DNA from: Clitopilus passeckerianus
Lineage: Eukaryota > Basidiomycota > Agaricomycetes > Agaricales > Entolomataceae
Direction: 5' to 3'
DNA length: 64,000 nucleotides
NCBI GenBank assembly: GCA_944990035.1
Contig: CALYLX010000156.1
Span: 558,001 to 622,000, forward strand
Made by a program: the position numbers and the translations under genes. Below the pieces are notes generated by a model, which did not search any database, was not told the DNA's origin, and saw only the letters and a list, made by a program, of their open reading frames with translations. Of this stretch, positions 19,736 through 30,973 are shown piece after piece (within the stretch, counting starts at the first letter, position 1; each line of letters starts with the position of its first letter).

Positions 19736-22200
19736 TTGGTAGGCACACCTGAAAAGCAAAAAGCACGCGCAAAACGCGACATCAAGCAAGTTCAAAGTAC
19801 CCCAAAGTCCAAGAAACCGCCAGACTCTCCTCAGCGTATATCAAATGTTCATCAGAAGGAGCATGCTTTGCTTGTGAAGACGAGGTGGCACAAGAGTCTC
19901 ACAACGACTCTTGCAAGCATTGCCGATCCATACTCATTGAAGGCTTAACATCACCAGCTTTTCTTCAGCACATGGGTGCCCATATTCAGCACGACGCACG
20001 ATACCTAGATGTCTCAAATCTTTGCAGTTTTTGCTTTGGAACAGAATGCACAATACGACTAATCAAGAAGTCAGGTCACCTCTCAATTGACATTACCAAC
20101 TCACGATGTCCAAATCTACGATGCATTGTCTTAAAACGCGCAGCCCTCTTCTCTATCAAATCACTGTGTACCAACCATCCAATGAAGTGTCCTTACTGCT
20201 CATCTGAACAGCCAGCAGTCTGGAAGTATAATCTTTGAGCCCACCTCATCGCTAAGCACCCAACTGCCAATTTGAAGCTGCACGAGCAGGTGTTCCTCAT
20301 TTCTGCATCAGCAAAACGGCAAAGCACTTGAGGCAACTTGAAAAAGAGGTGACTTGAAACCAGCTTGAAATTTTTTTCAAGTACATCAAATTGGTCTCAA
20401 GTACTATTCCAAGATACAGTGCTTGGCATGCTACTTGAACTTAACTTGAGCACAACTTGTATGCAATTTGAAATATGTCTTGACCAACAAAATATAAAAT
20501 ATATTCTAAAGCTACAAATATCCTATTCTATTACCATCAAGTTTGTTCTGGGTTTTTCAAAACAAAGTTACCCTTTCAAGTAGGTTTCAAGTAGCTGATC
20601 AAGTACAACCAAGCTATACTAAACTATTGAGCTCGAGGGCTTTAGGCAGTATATAAAGTGTACTTTTCACTTTTCTAACACCAAAAACTATGATTTAAGC
20701 CTGTTTAGGGTATATAAAAATAATAGCTGAATTTTGTTGAAAAAGTGGCTAAGTCTTTTCGATCTGACAGGCATTGGTGGGCTGCACTACAAAAATATAT
20801 ATTAACTTTTTATTTTATCCACTCTGGTACTGTTTTCCTACCTCAGAAATCTAAATCTGAAGTCTGATTTTTAATAAACCCACTGGATCTTTAATAAATG
20901 GCTTTCGATCTCTTATCTATCAAGCGTGGGAAAGTTCCATCACACAGTTGACATGTGTCACATTCTGCCAGCACATCACCTTTTCTCTCCTTCTCCACTA
21001 CCAAGTCCAACATGTATCCTTCCTCTCTCATCGAAAATAGCAATATGAAGCTTCTGGACAGTTGAGGAAGGGCTAGAAGGGGGAGAGGGGAGGCTTGGTA
21101 GCCTCAGGGAGACCCAGTGTAGGTGGAAAACCCTTTAGGTGCGCTTTTTTAACATTTTGGGTTGTCTTTACCACTAACTATGGGCTCTAGACTAGTTTTC
21201 ATAGGTCTAGCAGGTGCATTTTCCCAGACCACAGCTGCCAGCTCATCACCCACTTCAACTCATTCCACCCAACTCATTCACTTCCATTACCAACATCATC
21301 ACCATCTACACCTGGCTAGGGAGAAGGGAGGGCATTGGAGAGGGGGTGGTTTGGATGGTTTGGATGGGTGCTGCTGGCATGTGCCGCTTTTTGCACAGCC
21401 ACAGCACCTGCTATGGAGGGGTCAAGTGCATTTCATTTTTCTTTTACTCTGTAGCTCTGTTTTAGACTAGTTTTTCATCTAATATTATGCTATTTCAAAA
21501 ATTGTATGAATTTGAGCCTAATTGAGAGCTTGTTTGAGATTACTTGACTACCTCTTGAGAGCTCTTCTTGACAGAATCTTGATCTTACTTGAGAGCCCTC
21601 TTGAGAAAAGTTCCTCAAGTAAAGTTTCAAGATTGGAACCTAGCTTGAGCTCCTTGAGGCAATTACTACTTGAAAACAACTTGAGATGATTTCAAGGTTC
21701 CTCAAGTTATGTCCAAGTGTTATCAAGGCACCTGCTGTTTTGCTGATGGCCCTGACGAGGAGAGAACACTACTCAAGGCTGTTTTACACGAGGCATCCAC
21801 GAAGAAACGACGACAGCGACACAAGCGAATTCCTAAACTTGTGATATCTGCTGGACATAGCTTCCGTATGGCAATTGGGTATGGAACCTTTACAACATGA
21901 AAAGTAGATTCTAATGCCAGTGATTCGAAAATCGACAGTAATGCAGCTTCTTCGGTCAACTATGAAGACAGTGACGATGATGAAGCTTGATGCTGGCAGT
22001 GACACAAGTTCTACCAGTGATAACGAAAGCGATAGCGATAGTGATCCTCCTGAGGAATCAGACAAAGATGAAGACCCTGAAGAGGCTGTGAGCAGCGAAG
22101 TGGGAGATGGTATAGCGGCAATGGAGGCTGACAACAAAGGGTCTGTCCTTGCTGGTGACGGTGGTGAGTCCAAACTCTATAAGGCGGCCTTAACAGGATC
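19736..22200 (+). pseudogene. Zinc-finger family gene of Agaricomycetes, split by a transposon
   Basis: First part 19,736-20,305: a Lys-rich start (MVGTPEKQKARAKRD), then cysteine pairs LCSFCFGTEC and CPNLRC, and CPYCSSEQPAVWKYN followed by H-x4-H (a C2H2-like finger). Second part 21,749-22,200: Lys/Arg-rich KKRRQRHKRIPKLVISAGHS and a Ser/Asp/Glu-rich tail. I recall a multicopy mushroom family with the same order (Cys pairs, CP-x-C...AVWKYN finger, then VISEAHS), function unknown. The gene is broken by a 1.44-kb element, by a frameshift near 19,885 and by several stops (for example at 20,236). Confidence 0.55.
20306..21748. mobile_element. 1.44-kb TIR element, CATCAGCAAAA group
   Basis: CATCAGCAAAACGGCAAAG at the left and the inverse GTTTTGCTGATG at the right end give a TIR of about 12 bp. 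Many CAAGTT/CTTGAG words sit in the first and last 200 bp in opposite orientation. It splits a coding region, and the flanking halves resume the family protein. No transposase is seen; the reading frame at 21,162-21,470 has no known motif. No 8-bp or TA duplication is clear. Confidence 0.65.
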
Positions 22201-22274
22201 TAATGTTCCTTACTAGAGCAAGTAGCAGAGCAAGAAATGATAGAAGATTCCGAAGGATCACATCAGGGGGTTGG

Positions 22275-22737
22275 TGTTACAGTTATCTTGGATATGCACC
22301 TGGACTCTTTTTTCTTTTACTCATCTACCATTATTATCCCCCGCCCCGCTTACGTTTATTCAATTACTCAGTATTGCTGCGCATTACTTATCCCTTTAGC
22401 TATGATTACTCAGTATTCTCACGATCATGAGATACTTGTACTATATTTATTTATCATGACTCGTCATAACTCTTACTCTGACTCACTCCGAGTCATACTT
22501 ACTTTTGCTTACTTAGCATTGCTGCGCAATGCTTAACCCTTAGCCCTACTTACCATGTATAAATACTTTCACGCTTTTGGTCTTGCTTCCTCAGCTTGAC
22601 CTAAAAGCCTATACATCGCTATTTGCTTTAACTTCGACTCGCTCGATTACTTTCGCTTGTCTCTACAAAGGCTGGTAGAGGACTAAACAGCTGAACCCTT
22701 GATACTTGGTTAAGCACGTAGCGATACTAGCTTAACA
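22275..22737 (+). repeat. 5' LTR of the chromovirus
   Basis: 463 bp, TGTTACAGTTATC...GCTTAACA. It contains a TATA box (tgtataaatac, about 22,555) and is closely related to 26,515-26,977 and the solo LTR at 36,462. It supplies promoter and polyadenylation functions to the element. Confidence 0.95.
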
Positions 22738-22991
22738 AAAGGTCAAGCTGATCTGATAGCCCGCTCATCGCAAGTGTAGGCCACAACCACCAACCACCCG
22801 ACTGCAAGAGGTCAACCGCCCTTGCAGAACCGACCGGAACCACGTCTCTCTCAAGACCGCCGAACGCTTCAACTCCCACCGGGACAGAGAGGGTAGTACA
22901 ACTCGACGACGGCACTTACTCAGAATTCGACCTTAAAACAAACCGTTGGAGACATTTGGTACCAAAAGACGAAAACCCGCGACAATATTGA

Positions 22992-23855
22992 TTTGGTGAC
23001 TACCTTAGCAGCGCTTACTTCACCGAAGAAGTAAAGAACCCAGAACCAGAACCACAGTCAGACCCCGAACCAGAATCAGAACCAGAGCAAGAACCCGAAG
23101 AAGAATCGGAAACAGAACCAGAACCCCCCAGACAGACCCAGACTCCGACACCCGCACAAACTCCGAAACAAGAACCACCAGAAATGGCTCAAGCCAACCC
23201 CGAACCAAAGAAACTCGCCGAACTCCGAATGGGACAACCATTTGAATATGATGGTGACCAAAGAAATGCCGAAGTTTGGTTGTTGGAAGTCAAGATGTAC
23301 CTAAGCCTGAATGACCACATCTACGACAACAACAACAAGCAAATTGCTTTTGCACTCTCCTTTTTGAAGAAAGGAACCGCTTTGGCATGGAAACGATCTT
23401 TCTGCCAGAACTACACAAACGAAGATAACGACATCATCCTCCCCGATTTCAAACAATTTGAGAAAGAATTCATCAATGCCTTCTACCCAGTAGACGGAGA
23501 AGAACAGGCATTTGCATCCCTCGACGCTCTCACGCAGAAAGGACCAATTGACGATTACATATCTCAATTCAAAGTCCTTATCTCCGCCTCCGGGATCACC
23601 GATGAAAAAGCGAAGATTGAATTCTTCCAGAAAGGACTCAACTCCAAGATCATCGAAAAATCTATAACCTCCCCACTCTTCCTGTCACCATTAACGGATG
23701 GTACCACCACGCTGCCCGATTTGATGCGCAATGGCGTAGAGGACAGAATGTCATCCGCCACAACAGAGGACTCCCTCCTATTTCCCACGCAAATCCCCGC
23801 AATACCCCCACCACGGCAGACCCTAACACCATGGACATTGATGCCTTGTTACGGT
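22992..23855 (+). pseudogene. Chromovirus Gag
   Basis: The frame opens after a TGA at 22,989-22,991; upstream in the same frame, VVQLDDGTYSEF looks like the true N-terminal part, so the ATG at 23,184 is probably internal. An acidic Pro-Glu repeat region (about 23,030-23,180) leads into a retrotransposon gag capsid domain with YDGDQRNAEVWLLEVKMYL, TALAWKRSF and FEKEFINAFYP. It is cut at about 23,855 before any zinc knuckle by the internal deletion. The role would be forming the virus-like particle. Confidence 0.8.
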
Positions 23856-23856
23856 A

Positions 23857-24030
23857 TTCTCCAACTATAAGAACCTGACCTACTACCGAACGCCACAGAA
23901 ACTTAGCCGACGACAAGCACGATGGAGTTTACTCCTCTCCCAATATGACCTGAACCTAGTCCATGTACCGGGAACTCAGATGGTCCAATCTGACGAACTA
24001 TCCCGACAAGCAGATCACATTCTAGACCAC
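23857..24030 (+). pseudogene. RNase H C-terminal remnant
   Basis: Translation gives [20 protein letters not shown] and [18 protein letters not shown], the conserved end of the Ty3 RNase H domain. A frameshift near 24,030 separates it from the integrase frame. It is all that remains of the pol region between gag and integrase. Confidence 0.85.
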
Positions 24031-24053
24031 AACACGACAACGAAGATATCACC

Positions 24054-25628
24054 ATGCTACCTGATAAACTCTTCATCCGAACAATCGACACCAAACTTAA
24101 GTCGGAATTTGCCGAACACATGATGAAAGACGAGCTCTTCACTGAAGCAATACGACACCTGAAGAACCACTCTACTCCCATCAAATCAGCTCTAGCCGAC
24201 TGGAAGGTAGAGGACTCTCTCCTCTTTTTCCGGGGGCGATGCTACGTCCCTAATGACGCTACCCTACGACGAAGCCTCATACAGAAGTATCATGACGCAC
24301 CTATGGCCGGGCACCCCGGAGCATTCAAGACGATGGAGTTAATTTCCGAACACTACTGGTGGCCCAGAATGTTTGGAGCTGTCAAATCCTACGTTGATGG
24401 ATGTGCCCCTTGCCAACAGATGAAAGTCAATACACATCCCACGGCACCTCCCCTAAACCCAGTCAAATTTACCGCCACACGACCCTTCGAACTTGCCTCT
24501 ACAGATTTCATCACAGATCTCCCCGAGGTTAAAGGTCACGACTCACTCATGGTCGTGGTAGACCATGGCCTTAGTAAGGGGGTGATTTTGATCCCTTGCA
24601 AGAAGACCATTGACGCCCTAGGCACTGCCAACAACTACCTGGATGCCGTCTACAGAAGGTTTGGACTTCCTGACAAACTGATATCCGATAGAGGTCCACA
24701 ATTCGCATCCAAAGTGTTCCAAGAACTAGGACGACTCCTAGGAATCAAGCTTTCCCTGACAACCGCATATCACCCACAAGCAGATGGAGAAACCAAACGC
24801 GTCAACCAAGACATTGGCGCTTATCTCCGACTATTCTGCGCCAACAACCCTGAGAAATGGCTAGAACTAATTCCCCTAATGGAATTTGCCCATAACAAAC
24901 ATGTTCATGCCGTCACCGCACAAACCCCATTCTACCTAATGAACGGAGCAGAACCACATGCTATTCCCCTTCCATATCAGAAGACCAATGTCCCTGCTGC
25001 GGAAACCCGAATGAAGGAACTCCAACAAGCACGAGACGAAGCTGTGGCCGCCCATGAACTTGCAAGACGAAAGATGGCCGAACGTGTCCGAAGTAACTTC
25101 AAACCATTTGAACAAGGACAAAAAGTTTGGTTGGAAACAACTAACCTAAAACTGGCATACTACTCAAAGAAGTTTACGCCACGACGAGAAGGCCCCTTCA
25201 CGATCAAAGAAGTTCTAGGTCTGCTGACCTACAGATTAGAACTACCCCGAGCATGGAAAATTCACCCTGTGTTCCACGCCACCCTCCTCACACCATACAA
25301 GGAAACCAAGACACATGGACCCAATTTCCTAGAACCGCCACCTGACCTCATCAATCAAGAAGAAGAATGGGAAGTGGAAGAAATTGTCGCACACAAACGA
25401 CATCATGGGAGGATCCTTTACAAGATCAAGTGGAAAGGATATCCGACATCGGAGAACTCATGGGAACCTGTGGGAAACCTCCAGAACGCCAAGAAGATCC
25501 TTGAAGCATATAAAAGAGGAAGAACATTCGGTGAATCTCCATCAACCCACAGCACTTTGCCGAAGCAAACACATCTCTCTTATAATGTCCTCCAATGTCT
25601 CCTCCTACGACCGCACCATCATCCTTAA
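24054..25628 (+). pseudogene. Chromoviral integrase with chromodomain
   Basis: A 524-codon open frame. A zinc-binding HHCC module (H80, H87, C117, C120) comes first, then the DDE core with D151 (STDFITDLPE) and D212 (ISDRGPQFAS). The third position, residue 248, is Lys in DGETKRVNQ, where relatives have G-Q-T-E-R. The C-terminal chromodomain (about residues 440-492) reads EEIVAHKRHHGRILYKIKWKGY followed by ENSWEPVGNL, with the aromatic residues that bind methylated histone tails and steer insertion to heterochromatin. The M is only the first in-frame ATG; the natural protein is a polyprotein. The frame overlaps the next ORF by 44 nt. Confidence 0.9.
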
Positions 25629-26481
25629 CACCTTCAAAACCGATTCCGCTGTTACGGCGCTCCATACGAACACTGCCTGGAGCAGCAATGACAACCTCCT
25701 CACCGAAGTGGCAGAGCAAGGCTCAGCCTACCACGACCGAAGAACCGAATTCCACAACGAAGTGGCTCGTCTACGCCACTTATATTCGAAAACCCTTGAA
25801 GAACTTGATCGAGCTCTTGACAGCTCTGACTAACGCACGGAGGAAACCCTCACCGACCTCTTCTTTGCTGCCGGAGGTACAGCCTTCCTCGATCAGCACT
25901 ATCCTGAACGACGAAGTTGGTTCCCCAACCCGAAGGAGACAGACTTCGAAACCCTTGCCACCAATCCCTGGGGGCCTGAGGAAGATCAAATCATCAAAGA
26001 ACTGACGATACTCACGGCACGTCAAGTTCGAGGAACTCTCCGAGAATTTCCCCCCGTTACCGACACTGCTACCGCTGCCAGGATAAGGCACAATCCCTTC
26101 ATTCAAACTATACCCGAGAATCAAGATAGCGACAAGGAAAACATTGACCTAAATGTCAAACCCGCCGACACCTTACCTCTCCGCATTTGAAAGCCCACCA
26201 GAGTCAGATTTGCCAACTCTGGTGAACCCTCTTCCTCAACGATCTCGTCACAGAAGGCGCCGCGCACTGGATACCTCGCCAACCGACCACCACCACCCCG
26301 ACCACCACCACCCCAACACCTCCGATGCTATGTTTGCAAAGGCAGACATCGACAGTACCATTGCTTTCGTTTTGTTTGTCGTCTGTGTCATCATCGCAGC
26401 GCAGGCCATTATCCGGTCGACTGCCCACAGCGCTACTGGAAGAACATAGACCACCATTTCTGGGGCAAGAAGAAGAATTGA
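25585..26481 (+). pseudogene. Accessory 3' ORF of the chromovirus with zinc knuckles
   Basis: ATG at 25,585 lies inside the integrase end in another frame. The frame runs 298 codons to TGA at 26,479, interrupted by TAA (25,831-25,833) and TGA (about 26,188). Early part: TEFHNEVARLRHLYSKTLEE, probably coiled coil. Middle: FLDQHYPERRSWFPNP. Near the end: CYVCKGRHRQYHC (CX2CX3HX4C) and CRLCHHRSAGHYPVDC (CX2CX6HX4C), two nucleic-acid-binding knuckle-like motifs. It then stops just before the polypurine tract. I know no named family. It could be an RNA chaperone replacing the knuckle missing from Gag, or a regulator. Confidence 0.65.
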
Positions 26482-26514
26482 AGTCAGGTGGCTTCAACGC
26501 TAGCGAGAGGGTAA

Positions 26515-26977
26515 TGTTACAGTTACCTTGGATACGCACCCAGACTCTTTTTCCTTTTACTCATCAACCATTACTATTCCCCGCCCCGCTTACGTTTATT
26601 CAGTTACTCAGTACTGCTGCGCATTACTCATCCCTTAGTTATGATTACTCAGTATTCTCACGATCATGAGATACTTGTACTATATTTATTTATCATGACT
26701 CGTCATAACTCTTACTCTGACTCACTCCGAGTCATACTTACTTTTGCTTACTTAGCATTGCTGCGCAATGCTTAACCCTTAGCCCTACTTACCATGTATC
26801 AATACTTTCATGCTTTTGGTCTTGCTTCCTCAGCTTGACCTAAAAGCCTATACATCGCTATTTGCTGTAAACTTCGACTCGCTCGATTACTCTCGCTTGT
26901 CTCTACAAAGGCTGGTAGAGGACTAAGCAGCTGAACTCTTGATACTTGGTTAAGCACGTAGCAATACTAGCTTAACA
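26515..26977 (+). repeat. 3' LTR of the chromovirus
   Basis: 463 bp, TGTTACAGTTACC...GCTTAACA. Same length as the 5' LTR with scattered substitutions. Confidence 0.95.
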
Positions 26978-27420
26978 ATCCCCAGCTCCCAACGCTTCCA
27001 CCAAGGATAGGTGATGCCGGAGCTTGGTTACAATGCAAGGAGGGTGAGCTGAGTACATTCCTTGGGACATCATCTGGGTGGTGGTTGACAGCAATGCTCC
27101 AGGGGATTGGAAGATTGCGGCCGTGACGTCCAACAACTGACAATACGGGTCGCGGACTTTGAATACAGGTCGCGGACTGTGAATAAGACGACGCTGAGGC
27201 GTGGCGGGACTTCTGGCGGGCGAAGATGAGTAGCAGGCAGAGTCCATCATTGCGGAGGCAATGGGAAACTCTTGCTGAAAAGTTTGGAATGTTCAGAAAG
27301 TAAGGACCTAGCTTACCTCTTGTACATGGATCGATGGCTCAGGGAGGCATCCTTAGCTTGCTCCAAGTCATGGAAACGGAGAAGCGAAGAGGTAACAAAA
27401 ATGATAACGGCCAGGCCGTC
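26978..27420 (-). pseudogene. Uncharacterised coding fragment
   Basis: On the minus strand RFHDLEQAKDASLSHRSMYKR (about 27,390-27,325), a gtaagct...ag intron and then EFPIASAMMDSACYSSSP ... RPVFKVRDPY (to 26,972) read as a spliced protein with a helical start and a Ser/Pro-rich tail. It resembles hypothetical multicopy mushroom proteins I recall only vaguely. The 3' end touches the chromovirus LTR. No function can be given. Confidence 0.35.
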
Positions 27421-27703
27421 AAAGACGACAGACAAAAAGCCATGCGACCTATTTGGTCATGTGATCATCTATCACAGGATCGCTAAGGCGCAAAAAATTA
27501 GCTGATGCGTTCCTGTTAGGCCAACTGCTGGCCGCAAATAGCAGACGAATACGAACCTTGGCTGTTAGTCTCCAACAGTGTTCCTTGCATGTGACCAAAA
27601 AATACAACTCAAGCTAGCCTTGGTGATCGCTGGGGCGGGTGACGGATGCTACCTCTAGGCCCAATAAAATGCTGATGCCCGCTTCTGCTCACAGCCTACG
27701 ACC

Positions 27704-29177
27704 ATGCCACTGCCCGAAGTTCAGGAACCTGTCACCCCAGCCTCTGAGCCTTCGAAAGGTAAAGGTCGATGCCGCAAGTCATCGAGCGCTTTGAATAGAC
27801 CTCCTCGTAAACGACCGTGAGCACTAGTCAGGCTCATTGCTGTTGCAGCCAAACTTACCATTGATTCATCCTACCCTCAGCTGCCAGGTTGACCCACTTG
27901 TCCATCACGGTGGCACTTTGGGCGAACAGTCCATGCCTTTTGCAACATCAGCTCGCTCCTTGCGAATGGCATCATCCGCCTTGGTGACCCCGACTACGAA
28001 GACATCGACGAGACTGATTTGCTCTTCGAGTAAGTGAAACAGTCTGCAGTACACTGCTGGTACGCTGCTTCGTTGCTCGCTGATGCCGATGCTGTCAAAT
28101 TTGTAGTGAAAGAAGAGAGCTGAGGGTTTTGAAAGCTTTATTTCAGATGGTCCATGGCCTTGAAGAACGAATAATGAATGCTTTAGAGGAGGAGTTGCGA
28201 TTCATTGGCGATAGTGTTAGTCCTTTTTTTTAACTGTTGCTGTTGCTTTCTTATAGCACCGCTTACAACCCTAAACAGCTTCAGAAAGGAGCAGATGGCA
28301 GCCGCGCTGACAACACTAAAATACTGAAACCTGCCATTGTCAAATGGCTGGCTCCCGCCGGTGCTCCTCTCATCCCTCCCCTTGCTCGAAATGTCAAGGG
28401 CAGCCGGGGTTTCAATTACGATGCCACAGGTTCTCTTTTGTGCTCTGCTACAATGGACTGGAACGACCCAAGGTACGAACATCAGCACCTTGTCTCATGG
28501 GACGTTCACGGATTTGTCGGTAGTGTCAGGCAGCAGCTCCGCGATGGCGAGTGCATTGTTGCAGGAGACCAGTGGCCCATCTTCATAGATAAAGACAATA
28601 AGTACGATAAGACGGATCCGTGGGATGGGCTACTACGCAGCAATATATTGATCAAGGTGTGCTCCTTTCCCTTTTTTGCAACTATTTTTGGCTCAACTTT
28701 TTCCCTTTGTCTACACAGACGTACAAGCATATCTTCACCTGCCCAAGTTCAGTAGAGAAGAATCCGGCTGGCACTCGTGGCGGCAATGCCCCCATTCACG
28801 GCATGCAGAGCGTGTCAATCCCGTCGATTGCTTACGCGGCAACACAGGTATTTAGGCCTCTCCCTGCTTCTTTCAAATTGTCAACATATTTTGTAGCTGC
28901 GTTTCGTGCTTTCGTCGGCCTCAACATTTTCAAGAACAGACAGGATCACAGATTCCCACTGCTTCTACAATAGCCTCATTGAATTCCTAGATCATCCAGA
29001 TGAGAAGGAGGTGGCCAATGGGCTGCTAGTCTTCTGGAATAGGTGCCTTTCACGGGTTTTCTAAAGTGCTGTGACTAACGTTTGGATAGAACACTTTTTC
29101 CAGAGTATGTAGCTAGCAAGCGCCCAGCTACCAAGGGTAGTGCCTTAGCCCGACTTCAAGAACTACGGGCCCTTTGA
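27704..29177 (+). CDS. DUF6698-like protein, spliced, nearly intact
   Basis: ATG at 27,704 starts MPLPEVQEPVTPASEP with a basic stretch (RCRKSS, PPRKRP). Further exons give TVHAFCNISSLLANGIIRLG, RVLKALFQMVHGLEERIMNA, GADGSRADNTKILKPAIVKW, LARNVKGSRGFNYDATG, GDQWPIFI, HIFTCPSSVEKNPAGTRGGN, FSRTDRITDSHCFYNSLIEF and LLVFWNR, ending ALARLQELRAL with TGA at 29,175-29,177. Introns are about 28,033-28,090, 28,215-28,257, 28,656-28,719, 28,849-28,896 and 29,042-29,089. This order matches a mushroom family I remember as DUF6698 (unknown function, multicopy). Two 1-nt shifts near 27,893 and 27,913 compensate each other but leave a TGA between them, so it may be a pseudogene or contain a read error. Confidence 0.65.
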
Positions 29178-30206
29178 AAGCAAGATACTCAGCCTGATGG
29201 ACCTGCCTCTTAAATTTGCCCAGATAATAGCTGCTCCTACTGGCGCCCTAAACTCTATAATTATCTACTGGATATACTGTACACGTTTTGACGTAATCCC
29301 ATTTCATTGCTATCAGTTTATGCGCCATGGGTGCTATGTCTTCCTATAATTTGTGATTATTGGTTGTGCTGTGCAGTAAGCAAGCTAAGCATGAGCGAAG
29401 ATGAGGCCAACCAGCATCAATCCAATGACAGAACCGCTTTCTAAGTCCAAGAAGACAAGAGAAAGTGCATAGTTTCATCTCTATACTCTGGGCAAGCAAG
29501 AAGCTTGGGAGAGCCCTCAAACTTGATATGTATTGAGGCTGCCATGCGTCAGGTTAGGCAGCCCGAAGGTGAGGACCAAGTGTTCCTTGTACTAGCATTG
29601 CACCAACCAAGTGAAGCCTGAACTCTTGGGTACGCACTGTATCCGGATAGTCAGATAAGGGGGAGGACCCAATTTGGCACCAACCTAGGGATTCGCCAAC
29701 TTGAAAGTTAGCTCGCTGCTTAGAGTAAAGGGCCACTGCATGTTGGCAACAATGGGATGGCCAGTAACAACAGAACATCTGCAAATTAGCAGACGCCCGA
29801 GGCTTCGTTACAATGCTACCTAATGAGTCATCAGATATTCCCCATGGCGGACACTGGAATATCTTCGCCGTCAACCTGGAGGAGAAGTTTTGATTCTTGA
29901 GCTCTTTGGTATAAACCATGGTCAAGGTCAGAGCAAAGTGTTTGGGTGCGATGATAATCGAGCAGCCCTTCAACTGAACATTATCAATCTTGATCTTAAT
30001 GTAATGGCCAACTCAAGGAAATGTGCTCAGCCTGATAAACTCATAGAATTCTGTCTACGGTTGACAGAACAGCAGCATATAGCTATGACATGGCAAATCT
30101 CGCCATCTCCACCAAGCTAGATCAAGCCTGCCAAAGGGTCCCATCATAAATCCGGACATGATGCACTTTCTATGGATAATCAAGCCTGACAGGCAATGAT
30201 CTCTGC
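29178..30206. other. Stretch without recognised genes
   Basis: A 139-codon minus-strand frame (29,554-29,973) has no motif I recognise, and plus-strand frames are broken. Probably decayed repeat DNA. Confidence 0.5.
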
Positions 30207-30236
30207 TTGACGTTTGTTCACCACTCCCCTGATGCA

Positions 30237-30652
30237 ATGGTGCCGACTGTGAATTCTTCCAACGCTCAAGATTTGGACCAACTCGAGCAGCCAGTGTCAT
30301 CCTTACCGGGGCAGCAGACTCGGAGTGGTCGGGCAGTAACCCGGACGCAGAAGCGAAGGTATATGGATGGAGATGATAGCGAAGAGGAAGGAAATGTAAA
30401 AGCAGTGATATGTCGAGACTGTGAGGGTGAGATTGAGGCTAGCAAGGATATGGTAAAATGTCAAGCCCCAGGATGCATTGCAAAAGTAAGTTCTTCACTT
30501 GTTTATTGGGCTTTAATTCACTTATTTTGCTACAGTATCATCTCTCATGTATTGGCCAACTGTCTTGACCCTCTGAACCATTCTTCTGCGACCGTGACTG
30601 CACAAGTAGTGCAGGAATGCTTGCCCCAACCAAGAGGAGACGGCGAAAGTAG
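30237..30652 (+). pseudogene. PHD-finger protein with one in-frame stop
   Basis: ATG at 30,237. Exon 1 (to 30,485) has a Ser/Gln-rich start, the basic patch RSGRAVTRTQKRR, an acidic stretch and the finger start ICRDCEGEIE...VKCQAPGC. A 50-nt intron (30,486-30,535, gtaagt...ctacag) follows. Exon 2 supplies YHLSCIGQ and FFCDRDC, completing a Cys4-His-Cys3 PHD finger, then TKRRRRK and TAG at 30,650-30,652. A TGA at 30,566-30,568, probably from CGA, interrupts the finger. PHD fingers read histone H3 tails; a chromatin role is inference. About 121 codons, short for a chromatin regulator and perhaps a repeat-family gene. Confidence 0.65.
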
Positions 30653-30784
30653 TTGTAATTACCATATGCAGCATTAATTACCATATGTAGTAATCTTACT
30701 AATCAAATCTGATAAAAAATCTCTCACGTGGGGGGGGAGGGTGCTATGCCGCCTTAACCCCAGATACCATCACTGTGTACAAAA

Positions 30785-30973
30785 TTGCAGAGTTGTGTAC
30801 CTCTTGTGCTCCTCTACCGCATCCGTTGGCTGGGTTTCAACAGAACTGATGAAAAATACGAATGGATTCCTGCTGATAAATTATTAAACACTTCAGAGGG
30901 TGTCGCTGATTTCCATTCTGTAAATCCTACAAAGCCAGGTCCACTATCTACGCTGCTGGAGCAGTGGCACTGA
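30785..30973 (+). pseudogene. Decayed chromoviral chromodomain
   Basis: YRIRWLGFNRTDEKYEWIPADKL followed by VADFHSVNPTKPGPL is the C-terminal chromodomain and tail found at the end of many fungal Ty3 integrases (…YVRW.GY…FH..P.KPGPL). Nothing of the integrase core is visible upstream. It could instead be the end of the nearby PHD gene, but the family tail argues for a retroelement. Confidence 0.55.

Larger units (their letters stand above)
22275..26977 (+). mobile_element. Ty3 chromovirus with two LTRs, internally deleted
   Basis: Two 463-bp LTRs of one family bound gag, an RNase H remnant, integrase with chromodomain and an extra 3' ORF. Protease, RT and most of RNase H are missing (junction near 23,855). 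A purine-rich tract (gcgagagggtaa, 26,503-26,514) precedes the 3' LTR. Flanks are GTTGG (left) and ATCCC (right): no target duplication, so the two ends may come from different insertions. The LTRs differ at a number of positions (visible in the first 40 bp), so it is not recent. Confidence 0.9.

Noticed and set aside
21162..21470. Possible transposase in the 1.44-kb element
   Set aside because: The 102-codon frame has low-complexity Ser/Thr/His composition and no catalytic motif.
27893..27960. An intron (gttgac...catcag) explaining the TGA in the DUF6698-like gene
   Set aside because: Removing it shifts the next exon out of the frame that encodes LLANGIIRLGDPDYED; two compensating 1-nt changes explain the sequence better.
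29554..29973. 139-codon minus-strand frame as a gene
   Set aside because: No recognised motif, no splice context and decayed surroundings; not supportable as a CDS.
30785..30973. Separate HP1-like chromodomain gene
   Set aside because: The KPGPL tail and context match Ty3 integrase ends; no chromoshadow domain or host-gene exons are seen.
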